Below, in pieces: positions 42,930-50,935 of a DNA stretch of 64,000 bases. The stretch comes from Chitinophaga sp. CB10. Its GTDB lineage: Bacteria; Bacteroidota; Bacteroidia; Chitinophagales; Chitinophagaceae. The position numbers and the translations under genes were made by a program. A model generated the notes under the pieces. It was not told the origin of the DNA and made no database searches. It worked only from the letters and a program-made list of their open reading frames with translations. Positions within the stretch are counted from its first letter, which is position 1, and each line of letters begins with the position of its first letter. Location: positions 1-64,000 of the forward strand of contig MLAV02000024.1 of assembly GCA_001870995.2 (NCBI GenBank), written 5' to 3'.

Positions 42930-42961
42930 ACAGGTTGCGGAAAGTTCCGCAACCTGTTATA
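42930..42961 (-). terminator. hairpin between ilvC and ilvA, possible partial terminator
   Basis: A perfect inverted repeat of 13 nt: ACAGGTTGCGGAA (42930-42942) with TTCCGCAACCTGT (42945-42957), followed on the minus strand by TTTTC and then ilvA. The short T-tract suggests attenuation or processing rather than full stop. Confidence 0.6.
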
Positions 42962-42966
42962 GTATA

Positions 42967-44010
42967 TTACGCATTAGGGCGCAGCTTGCGTACAGCGGCG
43001 CCTGCCTGCCACATTTCGCTTTCGCGCAGTTCTTTCAGTTCTTCGTTCAGTTTCTCGCGGTAGTCAGGAGTACTGTTGGAAGCGATAGAACGGGCAGCTT
43101 CTTTACCTTCGGCAACTGATTTGTACAGTTCATCGAATACAGGCTGGGTAGCTTCTTTGAACTTCTTCCACCAGTCGAGCGCACCGCGCTGAGCAGTAGT
43201 AGAGCAGTTAGCGTACATCCAGTCCATACCGTTTTCAGCCACCAGTGGCATGAGGGACTGCGTCAGCTCTTCAACGGTTTCGTTGAAAGCTTCAGATGGA
43301 GAGTGACCATTTTTACGCAGTGTTTCGTATTGGGCAGCGAAGATACCCTGGATACAACCCATCAGGGAACCGCGTTCGCCGGTGAGGTCGGAGTAAACTT
43401 CTTTTTTGAAATCTGTTTCGAACAGGTAGCCGGAACCAACGCCGATACCCAGTGCTACAACGCGTTCTTTAGCGCGGCCGGTAGCGTCCTGGAAGATCGC
43501 GTAGCTGGAGTTCAGACCCTGGCCAGCCAGGAACAGGCGGCGCAGGGAAGTACCGGAACCTTTAGGAGCTACGAGGATCACATCTACATCAGCAGGAGGA
43601 ATGATACCGGTCTGCTCTTTGTAAGTGATACCAAAACCGTGAGAGAAGTACAGCGCTTTACCCGGAGTCAGGTGTTTTTTCAGCGTAGGCCACAGGGTGA
43701 TCTGACCAGCATCAGACAGGAGGAACTGAATGATAGTACCTTTCGCAGCTGCTTCTTCAATGTCAAACAGTGTTTCGCCTGGTACCCAGCCGTCAGCAAC
43801 AGCTTTATCCCAGGTTGCAGAGTTTTTACGTTGACCAACGATTACGTTGAAGCCGTTATCTTTCAGGTTCAGTGCCTGGCCTGGGCCCTGCACACCGTAA
43901 CCGATAACTGCAATCACTTCGTTTTTCAGCACTTCCCTAGCTTTTTCCATAGGGAATTCTTCTCTGGTTACTACTTCTTCGAGTACGCCGCCAAAATTGA
44001 TGGTTGCCAT
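42967..44010 (-). CDS. ilvC: ketol-acid reductoisomerase
   Basis: 347 aa from ATG 44010 (MATINFGGVLEEVVTREEFP); the frame starts at 44028 but the extra six residues are not family-like. It isomerises and reduces acetolactate/acetohydroxybutyrate with NADPH and Mg2+. NADPH motif: VIAVIGYGVQGPGQALNLKD; HGF in ALYFSHGFGITYK; VILVAPKGSGTSLRRLFLAG; the metal-binding part SDLTGERGSLMGCIQGIFAA. Length is that of class I enzymes. Between ilvN and ilvA. Confidence 0.97.
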   Translation of the reverse strand: MATINFGGVLEEVVTREEFPMEKAREVLKNEVIAVIGYGVQGPGQALNLKDNGFNVIVGQRKNSATWDKAVADGWVPGETLFDIEEAAAKGTIIQFLLSDAGQITLWPTLKKHLTPGKALYFSHGFGITYKEQTGIIPPADVDVILVAPKGSGTSLRRLFLAGQGLNSSYAIFQDATGRAKERVVALGIGVGSGYLFETDFKKEVYSDLTGERGSLMGCIQGIFAAQYETLRKNGHSPSEAFNETVEELTQSLMPLVAENGMDWMYANCSTTAQRGALDWWKKFKEATQPVFDELYKSVAEGKEAARSIASNSTPDYREKLNEELKELRESEMWQAGAAVRKLRPNA

Positions 44011-44088
44011 GTTGTGTTTTTTTTGCATTGGCCTTCAGCTAATGCGATAGGCCGGTTGTGAATTGTGAATGAATATTATTTTTTCCGA

Positions 44089-44625
44089 TTAATAGCTGGC
44101 TACTGTTTTATCCAGTTCTTTGAGATGTTCGTGGAATCGACGGCTCCACTTGACAATCGCTACGCGCCCGCTCTTAGTATATTCTATCAGTCCATACGGC
44201 TCGAGCTTTTTGATGAAATCAATCAGCTCCTGCTGGTGGCCTGTTTTTTCGATCACGAAGTAGTCGGCAGTGATGGTGAGAATGCGCGCATTATTCTCGC
44301 GGATCAGCCTTTCTACATCCCCTGCGGTATGCAGGGCTTTGGTAGATATTTTATAAAGTGCCAGTTCCTGGTACACCACCTCGTCTTCTTCGTGTACAAA
44401 GGCCCGGTGAATCTCAATCAGCCGCTCGATCTGGCCAACTACCTTGTCCAGTTTTTCGCGTGTAGACATTACCGTTATTACGAACTTGTAGACGCCCGGA
44501 ATCTCCGTTTCAGCAGTGGTAAGACTGGTGATATTGATCCCCCGGCGGGTGAATATGATGGTGATACGGTTGGTGATCCCTATACGATCTTCCGTATATA
44601 CCGTAACTGTATATTCCTTTTGCAT
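44089..44625 (-). CDS. ilvN: acetolactate synthase small (regulatory) subunit
   Basis: 178 aa. N-terminal ACT domain: YTVTVYTEDRIGITNRITII, then RRGINITSLTTAETEIPGVY, which senses valine in this family. The C-terminal half is the usual second ACT-like domain (ARILTITADYFVIEKTGHQQ, then KLEPYGLIEYTKSGRVAIVK). It activates the catalytic subunit and gives it feedback sensitivity. It follows ilvB with a gap of 49 bp and ends 78 bp before ilvC. Confidence 0.95.
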   Translation of the reverse strand: MQKEYTVTVYTEDRIGITNRITIIFTRRGINITSLTTAETEIPGVYKFVITVMSTREKLDKVVGQIERLIEIHRAFVHEEDEVVYQELALYKISTKALHTAGDVERLIRENNARILTITADYFVIEKTGHQQELIDFIKKLEPYGLIEYTKSGRVAIVKWSRRFHEHLKELDKTVASY

Positions 44626-44674
44626 AATGTTGTTGTGAATTTCTGATAAACAATACGGGTGTTACTGCGTGGTA

Positions 44675-46426
44675 CTACTCGAGGCGAATAGTGGAGACCG
44701 GCGTTCCCGCAGGCACCATTGGGAATACGTTGTCTTCTTTTTCCACCACTACTTCCAGCAGGTAAGCGCCGTCGTGCGCGAGCATCTCATCGATGGCGGC
44801 AGCCAGGTCTTCCCTTGCGGTAACTTTTTTGCCGGGGATAAAGAACCCTTTGGCAATCTGTATGAAATCAGGATTCACCATTTCGGTGGAAGAGTATCTC
44901 TTATCAAAGAACAGTTGCTGCCACTGTCTTACCATCCCGAGGAAGTTGTTGTTCAGGATGACGATTTTGACGCCGATCTGCGACTGGTAGATGGTACCGA
45001 GTTCCTGTAAGGTCATCTGGAAACATCCGTCCCCTACTACGGCTACTACCTGTTTGTCCGGCGCTCCCATCTTGGCTCCCATAGCGGCAGGGATGGAGAA
45101 GCCCATGGTACCCATACCGCCGGAGGTGATATTGGTATTCGGATTTTTGAAGCGGTAGTAGCGGGAAGCGATCATCTGGTGCTGTCCTACGTCCGTTACG
45201 AGGATAGCCTCGCCGTTGGTTTTTTCGGACAGCAGGCGAACGGTTTCCGCCATTTTGATCTCTCCTGATTCAGGATAGAGTTCACGGTGCTGTACCTTAT
45301 CGTATTCTTTTTTATGACCGAAGCGGAATTCTTCCAGCCATGCGTCGTGCTTAGCCGGCATTATCAGCTGGTTGAGGGCGGTGAGCGCCTCTTTGGCATC
45401 TGCATGGATGGCTACGTCCGCGTGGATGATTTTATTGATTTCGGCCGCATCGATTTCGATGTGGATTACTTTTGCCTGGCTGATAAAAGTACTCACGTCG
45501 CCGGTTACACGGTCGTCGAAGCGCATCCCTACGGCGATTACCACATCGCATTCGCAGGTGAGCATATTCGGCGCGTAGTTACCATGCATTCCTAACAATC
45601 CGCCGTAGAGGGGGTGATCCACCGGAACGGCGGAGAGGCCCAGCAGCGTGGAGGCGACAGGTATCTGCGCTTTTTCGGCCAGTGCGATCAGTTCATTTTC
45701 CGCGCCGGCGAGCAATACGCCGTGGCCGCAGAAGATGTAAGGTTTTTTGGCGCTGTTGATCAGTGCGGCGGCAGCGGTTACTGCTTCCTTATCCAGTTCA
45801 GGTACCGGCTGGTAGCTGCGGATAAATTCGCATTTGTTGTATTCAAATTCGAAGGTACCTACCTGGGCGTTCTTGGTAATATCCACCAGCACCGGGCCGG
45901 GGCGGCCGCTGCGGGCGATATAGAAGGCTTTGGCGATGGCGGCTGGAATATCTTCCTGCCGGGTAACCTGTATATTCCATTTAGTGATAGGCATGGTGAT
46001 GCCGATCACGTCTGTTTCCTGAAAAGCGTCAGTACCCAGTAAGGAGGCTGCCACCTGACCGGTGATGCAGACCAGCGGCGTACTGTCCATATAAGCATCT
46101 GCCAGCCCTGTTACCAGGTTGGTAGCGCCGGGGCCGGATGTAGCAAACGCCACACCTACCTTGCCGGAAGCGCGGGAATATCCCTGTGCGGCGTGTGTCG
46201 CACCTTGTTCGTGCCTCACCAGGATATGATGCACCTGATCCTGGAAGTCGTACAGGGCGTCATAGATTGGCATGATTGCACCACCGGGATAACCGAAGAT
46301 GGTATCTACCCCTTCCGCTATCAGCGAACGGATAACCGCTTCTGATCCGGTGATTACAGGTTTAACGGCTGACCGCTTATCGGCTTCTGTCTCAGCCTTC
46401 ATCGGTAACACATCCTTCTGTTGCAT
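44675..46426 (-). CDS. ilvB: acetolactate synthase large (catalytic) subunit
   Basis: 583 aa, ThDP enzyme. Condenses pyruvate with pyruvate or 2-oxobutanoate. Motifs: GVDTIFGYPGGAIMPIYDAL, then HHILVRHEQGATHAAQGYSR (catalytic Glu), GVAFATSGPGATNLVTGLAD, and the ThDP/Mg motif VVAVVGDGCFQMTLQELGTI with the final NNNFLGMVRQW. The start at 46426 overlaps the ilvD end by 35 bp; ATG 46402 is an alternative. Either way the genes are coupled. Full length for IlvB/IlvG. Confidence 0.96.
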   Translation of the reverse strand: MQQKDVLPMKAETEADKRSAVKPVITGSEAVIRSLIAEGVDTIFGYPGGAIMPIYDALYDFQDQVHHILVRHEQGATHAAQGYSRASGKVGVAFATSGPGATNLVTGLADAYMDSTPLVCITGQVAASLLGTDAFQETDVIGITMPITKWNIQVTRQEDIPAAIAKAFYIARSGRPGPVLVDITKNAQVGTFEFEYNKCEFIRSYQPVPELDKEAVTAAAALINSAKKPYIFCGHGVLLAGAENELIALAEKAQIPVASTLLGLSAVPVDHPLYGGLLGMHGNYAPNMLTCECDVVIAVGMRFDDRVTGDVSTFISQAKVIHIEIDAAEINKIIHADVAIHADAKEALTALNQLIMPAKHDAWLEEFRFGHKKEYDKVQHRELYPESGEIKMAETVRLLSEKTNGEAILVTDVGQHQMIASRYYRFKNPNTNITSGGMGTMGFSIPAAMGAKMGAPDKQVVAVVGDGCFQMTLQELGTIYQSQIGVKIVILNNNFLGMVRQWQQLFFDKRYSSTEMVNPDFIQIAKGFFIPGKKVTAREDLAAAIDEMLAHDGAYLLEVVVEKEDNVFPMVPAGTPVSTIRLE

Positions 46427-48071
46427 TTTTTACAAGTTTTGCGTACTTAAATAAGATTCCATTGGATGCTTTCAATGCAGGCTGTACCCACTTAGCGCGG
46501 CGTGCGGTTAGTTCTTCATCGCTCACTTCTACATTGATGGTGTTGTTCACTGCATCTATTTCGATTATATCGTCGTCCTGAACGAGGGCGATCGTACCTC
46601 CTTCAAAAGCTTCCGGGGTAATGTGGCCTACCACGAAACCGTGGGTACCTCCGGAGAAGCGGCCGTCGGTGATGAGGGCAACGCTTTTGCCGAGGCCTAC
46701 GCCCATGATAGCGGAGGTAGGTTTCAGCATTTCAGGCATGCCTGGCGCGCCTTTGGGGCCTACCTGGCGGATCACCACCACGTCGCCGGATTTAACACGG
46801 CCGGACTGGATGCCGGCGATCAGTTCAAACTCCCCGTCGAATACGCGGGCAGGACCTTTGAAACGTTCGCCTTCCTTACCGGTGATTTTGGCAACGGAGC
46901 CCTGTGTGGCGAGGTTGCCGTATAATATCTGGATATGACCGGACTCTTTGAGTGGTTTTTCCAGCGGAACAATGATATCCTGGGAGCTGAAATCAATATC
47001 GGGGATTGATTCCAGGTTTTCGGCGATGGTTTTACCTGTTACGGTGATGCAGTGGCCATGGAGGCGACCGGCTTTCAGCAGGTATTTCATCACCAGGGGC
47101 ACGCCGCCGATGTTGTGGAGGTCTTCCATGAGGTATTTACCGCTTGGCTTGAGGTCTCCGATCAGCGGGGTGGCATCGCTGATGCGTTGGAAATCTTCCA
47201 GCGTTAATTGCACGCCTACGGATTTGGCAACGGCGATGAGGTGCAGTACGGCGTTGGTACTTCCACCCAGTGCGATTACGACGGTGATAGCATTTTCGAA
47301 TGCTTCCTTGGTCATGATATCGCGTGGTTTAATATCTTTTTCGAGGAGCAGGCGGATGTATTTACCAGCGGCCTGGCATTCGTCCTTTTTCTCCTGGCTC
47401 AACGCGGGGTTGGATGAGCTGTAAGGCAGGCTCATACCGAGTGCTTCAGCAGCGGAAGACATGGTATTGGCGGTGTACATACCTCCGCAGGCGCCGGCGC
47501 CCGGGCAGGCGTTGTGGATGATGCCTTTAAAGTCTTCTTCGGCGATGGTTCCGGCCATTTTCTGGCCCAGCGCTTCGAAGGCGGAGATGATGTTGAGGTC
47601 CTGGCCTTTCCATTTACCGGGAGCGGTAGTACCGCCGTAGATCATGATGCCGGGGCGGTTGAGGCGGCCCATGGCCATGAGGGAACCGGGCATGTTTTTA
47701 TCGCAGCCGGGAACGGTGATTACCGCATCATAATATTGTGCGCCAACAACGGTTTCAATAGAGTCAGCAATCAGATCGCGGCTAACGAGGGAGTAACGCA
47801 TACCTGCGGTACCGTTGCTAATACCATCGCTCACGCCAATGGTGTGGAAGTTGAGTCCGACCAGTCCGTTTTCCCAGACGGCGGCTTTGACTACTTTAGC
47901 GAGGTCGTTGAGGTGCATATTACAGGGATTGCCATCATAGCCCATGCTCACCACGCCTACCTGAGCTTTTTTCAGATCTTCGTCTGTCAGCCCGATAGCG
48001 TGCAGCTGCGCTTGTGCAGCTGGTTGCGTAGGATCCTGCGTGATCGTTTTGCTGTACTTGTTCAATTCCAT
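46392..48071 (-). CDS. ilvD: dihydroxy-acid dehydratase
   Basis: 559 aa from ATG 48071 (MELNKYSKTITQDPTQPAAQ); the frame is open to 48101 but that part resembles leader sequence only. Fe-S enzyme removing water from dihydroxy acids on the Ile/Val path. Cluster and metal ligands: GNPCNMHLNDLAK, VPGCDKNMPGSLMAMG (Cys, Asp, Lys), AGACGGMYTANTMSSAAEAL (Cys), then GRFSGGTHGFVVGHITPEAF. Full length. It overlaps ilvB by 35 bp and has its own likely promoter in the gap to ilvE. Confidence 0.96.
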   Translation of the reverse strand: MELNKYSKTITQDPTQPAAQAQLHAIGLTDEDLKKAQVGVVSMGYDGNPCNMHLNDLAKVVKAAVWENGLVGLNFHTIGVSDGISNGTAGMRYSLVSRDLIADSIETVVGAQYYDAVITVPGCDKNMPGSLMAMGRLNRPGIMIYGGTTAPGKWKGQDLNIISAFEALGQKMAGTIAEEDFKGIIHNACPGAGACGGMYTANTMSSAAEALGMSLPYSSSNPALSQEKKDECQAAGKYIRLLLEKDIKPRDIMTKEAFENAITVVIALGGSTNAVLHLIAVAKSVGVQLTLEDFQRISDATPLIGDLKPSGKYLMEDLHNIGGVPLVMKYLLKAGRLHGHCITVTGKTIAENLESIPDIDFSSQDIIVPLEKPLKESGHIQILYGNLATQGSVAKITGKEGERFKGPARVFDGEFELIAGIQSGRVKSGDVVVIRQVGPKGAPGMPEMLKPTSAIMGVGLGKSVALITDGRFSGGTHGFVVGHITPEAFEGGTIALVQDDDIIEIDAVNNTINVEVSDEELTARRAKWVQPALKASNGILFKYAKLVKNATEGCVTDEG

Positions 48072-48135
48072 TGCTGTTGTTTTGTTAGTGGTGATTACCA
48101 ACGGTTTATAGTAATCCTATTTTAAAAGTTGGTTT

Positions 48136-48167
48136 AAAATTAGAAGGTGAATGTGTGATAGTCAAAC
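48136..48167 (-). promoter_or_regulatory. predicted promoter for ilvD
   Basis: Minus-strand TTTG (plus 48164-48167), 20 bp, then TAATTTTA (plus 48136-48143), one base off the TAnnTTTG consensus. It is downstream of the ilvE terminator structure, so ilvD-ilvA may be transcribed separately from ilvE. Confidence 0.45.
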
Positions 48168-48260
48168 TAAGAATTCATCTAATACCGGTCTTCAAATTTG
48201 GCCTTCTTGCCCGCAAACCCTTTCTGGACAGGGATTTTCACTTTTCGGTTTTACGGTCTT

Positions 48261-48376
48261 CAAAAAAAACAGAAGGCATTCAGTACGAATCATAAAGCTA
48301 ATTACATTGACTGAAGCGCAGTTAACAGTATGGCGGCCGTTAAAACTCCGGTGTGTTCATACTCAATGCCTTCTGT
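48261..48376 (-). terminator. large-loop terminator-like hairpin after ilvE
   Basis: Arms of 17 nt (48360-48376 and 48269-48285) are complementary with one mismatch (arm ACAGAAGGCATTGAGTA), separated by a 74-nt loop, and followed on the minus strand by eight T. The loop includes a hexapeptide-size frame (MNTPEF-stop). It starts 9 bp behind the ilvE stop. Confidence 0.6.
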
Positions 48377-48384
48377 AGAGAGAT

Positions 48385-49287
48385 TTATGCTAATTGTTCA
48401 GCGCGTTCGAATTCTTTTTCCAGCACCCTTGCTTTATAAGCCTGTTGCAGCACTTTACCGAGGGATTGGGCCCATGGTTTGCCGAAAGGCTGACCATCGA
48501 GGGATTCCAGACCAACTACTTCTGCAGCGGTACCGCAGAACCATGCTGCGTCAGCTTTTTTCAGTTCGTCGATGGTAAAGAGTTTTTCTTCGATGGGAAT
48601 GTTGAGTTCGTGGCACAGCTCAATAACGGTGGCGCGGGTGATGCCTGGGAGGATGGAGCCTGGAGGAGGAGTGTACACTTTGCCGTCTTTTTCAAAGAAA
48701 ACGTTGGCGCCGGGGCCTTCTGCTACAAATCCCTGCTGATCCAGGAGCAGTCCTTCGTCGTAGCCTTTTTCCTTTGCTTCCTGTGAGGCGAGGATCGAGT
48801 TTACATACAGGCCGGCTGATTTAGACTCGATTTTGAATGCTTTAGGATTAGGACGCTCGTAGGAGGAGGTCATGATCTTGAGCAGTTTTTCGCCGAGGTA
48901 CGCGCCCCATTCCCATGCGCAGATCAGGATATGTGCTTCTGATGCGGCTTTGAGGGTCATGTTTGGCGGACAGAAAACCAGCGGACGGATGTAAGCTTCT
49001 TCCATGTTGTTCAGTTCCAACACCTTGTAAGTAGCTTCAATGAGTTCTTCATTGGTCCATTTGAATGGGATGTGGATTAATTCGCAGGAGCGACGGAGAC
49101 GGTCGTAGTGTTCTTTGGCCTTGAAGATCTTCACTTCGCCGCTGGCAGTTTTGTAGGCGCGGATACCTTCAAATACTGCATATCCATAGTGGAGCGACTG
49201 GCCGTACAGGTCTGTAGTAGATTCGGCTGCTTTACGGTATTCACCGTCGATGTAAAGAATGGTGTTGTCGTTGTAATAGCTATACAT
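48385..49287 (-). CDS. ilvE: branched-chain amino acid aminotransferase
   Basis: 300 aa, PLP enzyme of fold type IV. Makes Ile, Val and Leu from their keto acids with glutamate. Motifs: HYGYAVFEGIRAYKTASGEV, then EAYIRPLVFCPPNMTLKAAS, the lysine region VNSILASQEAKEKGYDEGLL, GPGANVFFEKDGKVYTPPPG and LPGITRATVIELCHE. It is the first gene of the ilv cluster, 98 bp after a leader peptide and directly behind an attenuator. Length is typical. Confidence 0.96.
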   Translation of the reverse strand: MYSYYNDNTILYIDGEYRKAAESTTDLYGQSLHYGYAVFEGIRAYKTASGEVKIFKAKEHYDRLRRSCELIHIPFKWTNEELIEATYKVLELNNMEEAYIRPLVFCPPNMTLKAASEAHILICAWEWGAYLGEKLLKIMTSSYERPNPKAFKIESKSAGLYVNSILASQEAKEKGYDEGLLLDQQGFVAEGPGANVFFEKDGKVYTPPPGSILPGITRATVIELCHELNIPIEEKLFTIDELKKADAAWFCGTAAEVVGLESLDGQPFGKPWAQSLGKVLQQAYKARVLEKEFERAEQLA

Positions 49288-49323
49288 AAAATTGAAATTA
49301 TTAGCGTCGTCAAATATGATCCC

Positions 49324-49356
49324 AAAAAAAAAGCCTTCCTCTTTGCGGAGGAAGGC
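49324..49356 (-). terminator. attenuator terminator in the ilvE leader
   Basis: GCCTTCCTC and GAGGAAGGC form a perfect 9-bp stem with a 6-nt loop (49348-49356 with 49333-49341), followed by nine T. The 5' arm can pair instead with GGAGGA at the end of the leader peptide gene. Confidence 0.9.
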
Positions 49357-49385
49357 GTATTTAAGTGTGTTATATGCACGTGGAC

Positions 49386-49502
49386 CTATCCTCCATACTG
49401 GTGGCTAATAATGACAACGACAATAATCACGACCTTCGTGATAGCCCAGTTCAACTGTGCAACGATGTGATTAAGTTTGATATTGTCTTTATATACCCAC
49501 AT
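49386..49502 (-). CDS. predicted Val/Ile-rich leader peptide of the ilv cluster
   Basis: 38 residues, ATG 49502 to TAG 49386. It begins MWVYKDNIKLNHIVAQLNW and ends ISHQYGG; the segment KVVIIVVVII (codons 23-32) is nine consecutive Val and Ile codons. ATGGAGG just before the stop (plus 49390-49396) is complementary both to CCTCCAT around the start codon and to TCCTCC in the terminator arm. Thus starved ribosomes halted on the Val/Ile run leave the segment free to form an antiterminator, while a ribosome reaching the stop codon covers it. No Leu run is present. Too short for routine gene callers. Confidence 0.88.
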   Translation of the reverse strand: MWVYKDNIKLNHIVAQLNWAITKVVIIVVVIISHQYGG

Positions 49503-49532
49503 GGAGGCTGGTGATATTTTTTTCTATCAATA

Positions 49533-49567
49533 CAAAAGTATGGGTGGTTAAAATAAAAAACAACAAA
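49533..49567 (-). promoter_or_regulatory. predicted promoter of the ilv leader and ilvE
   Basis: Minus-strand TTG (plus 49561-49563, preceded by TTTG at 49564-49567), 20 bp, then TACTTTTG (plus 49533-49540), an exact TAnnTTTG match. About 30 bp before the leader peptide ATG. Confidence 0.75.
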
Positions 49568-49784
49568 GGGCCAAATATTTCGTCAAAAATTAATTGCTAT
49601 AAAGGTTTTTGAAAATATTCAAAAAAGAAGTCGATTTGTTAGGCATATTCTAAACAAATCACAAAATCGGTAGACATATAGCAGTAAGATTTTTGTGTAA
49701 AAGGGACGGGAAATTGGGGGAAAGGGGCCTGCCGGAGGGGTGGAATCACTGAAATTCCCGCCGGCCTGCCTTCCTGGAAACAGG

Positions 49785-49813
49785 AAAGCCGTTTCCATTG
49801 CGGAAACGGCTTT
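49785..49813 (-). terminator. terminator of the nucleotidyltransferase/kinase operon
   Basis: AAAGCCGTTTCC (49785-49796) pairs with GGAAACGGCTTT (49802-49813), 12 bp with loop attgc; minus-strand tail CCTGTTTCC. Confidence 0.75.
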
Positions 49814-49843
49814 AAAATAGCTTCATTTCTTTTGTTCACTTTT

Positions 49844-50935
49844 CTAAACCTGTTCACTGACGTGCAGGCATTTGTCGATGATGGCCTGCAACACATCCTG
49901 TTTTTCGATTAACCGCTGCAATAGGATCAGCTGGTTCTTTGCACGGTCAAAATTGTTTGTCGGATACTTGATTGGGTAGTAGACGTCCCCGTTGAGATAA
50001 TCTGTGAGGAATCTGATACCCTGCATGTAGATCATGAACTTTCCTGCGAAGAACAGTTGTTCTTTTTCCACCTTTGTTAAGGCGCCGCCTATCTCTTCGA
50101 GGTATCCCTGCATAAGCGCTTCGAAATACTCTTCGCGGATAACGATCTGGCTGAAATCCCTCTCCTCTTCTGAAACCGGGCAAACATAAGTTCGGATCAT
50201 GTCCCCCAGGTCGGAGATAATTTTACCGGGCATCAGGGTATCCAGGTCGCACACACATATACCTTCGAATGTATCCTTGTTGAGTAATACGTTGTTGATC
50301 TTGGTGTCGTGGTGCATCAGGTGGTCCCTGAATTCCGGATTTGTTTTCAGCTGCTCGTAAGTCACTGCGATGTCGGAGTAGCGGAGGAACTCTTCAATCA
50401 TCTCTTCTGCTGCTGCCTTCCTTTCTTCAGCGGCGTTGCGTATGGCTTCCTGGAAAGCGGCGTAACGCAGCGTCAGATTGTGGAAGTTCGGAATTGAAGC
50501 TTTAAACGGTTTAAGGTCGATGCCCGTAAGGTAATTGGCCAGGCGTCCAAATTGTTTGGCTGCCTCATAAGCCTGCTTCGGGTTATCTGCCTGATCCACC
50601 GTCACGGAATCAGCAATAAAGGGGATCATTCGCCAGTATTCGTTGTTCATCACATACAGCTCATCGCCGGTTACGGTGGGGATAGGCGTGATGAACAGAT
50701 ACCCCGGATGATGAATTGCCAGATAATCAGCTGCCATTCTTTGGTTTGCGGCGATAATTCCTGGTTCCCTGAATACGTTCACATTGATTTTCTGTAGAAC
50801 GTACCTGCTGCCATCCTCTTTCTTTTCGAGCAGAAAAGTGTTGTTGATGTGTCCTGATCCAAATCGTCGGACATTTAATCCTTCAGGCTCAAGTCCGAAA
50901 GCCTGAAGGATTAGCTTGTTGGGCATTATTTCCAT
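49844..50935 (-). CDS. APH/ChoK-fold kinase, NahK-like (probable N-acetylhexosamine or sugar 1-kinase)
   Basis: 363 aa, aminoglycoside phosphotransferase fold. Start FGSGHINNTFLLEKKEDGSR, then YVLQKINVNVFREPGIIAAN (ATP-contact Lys), the catalytic loop LMHHDTKINNVLLNKD (HxDxxxxN, here HHDTKINN) and ICVCDLDTLMPGKIISDLGD (DxD metal site). These features resemble N-acetylhexosamine 1-kinases of glycan users. An alternative ATG at 50926 overlaps the upstream stop as TAATG, a coupling signal. Directly after a sugar nucleotidyltransferase gene, so kinase and transferase would make a nucleotide sugar from a free sugar. Exact sugar not certain. Confidence 0.78.
   Translation of the reverse strand: MEIMPNKLILQAFGLEPEGLNVRRFGSGHINNTFLLEKKEDGSRYVLQKINVNVFREPGIIAANQRMAADYLAIHHPGYLFITPIPTVTGDELYVMNNEYWRMIPFIADSVTVDQADNPKQAYEAAKQFGRLANYLTGIDLKPFKASIPNFHNLTLRYAAFQEAIRNAAEERKAAAEEMIEEFLRYSDIAVTYEQLKTNPEFRDHLMHHDTKINNVLLNKDTFEGICVCDLDTLMPGKIISDLGDMIRTYVCPVSEEERDFSQIVIREEYFEALMQGYLEEIGGALTKVEKEQLFFAGKFMIYMQGIRFLTDYLNGDVYYPIKYPTNNFDRAKNQLILLQRLIEKQDVLQAIIDKCLHVSEQV

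Larger units (their letters stand above)
49503..49843. other. gene-free stretch between the ilv leader and the kinase gene
   Basis: It holds the ilv promoter and the terminator of the kinase gene. A short minus-strand frame of 85 codons at 49639-49896 is not protein-like and crosses the terminator. Confidence 0.6.

Noticed and set aside
48151..48378. 75-codon plus-strand ORF between ilvE and ilvD
   Set aside because: Lies on the wrong strand of an RNA structure region; no family resemblance.
49639..49896. 85-codon minus-strand ORF
   Set aside because: Overlaps the end of the kinase gene and its terminator; composition is not protein-like.
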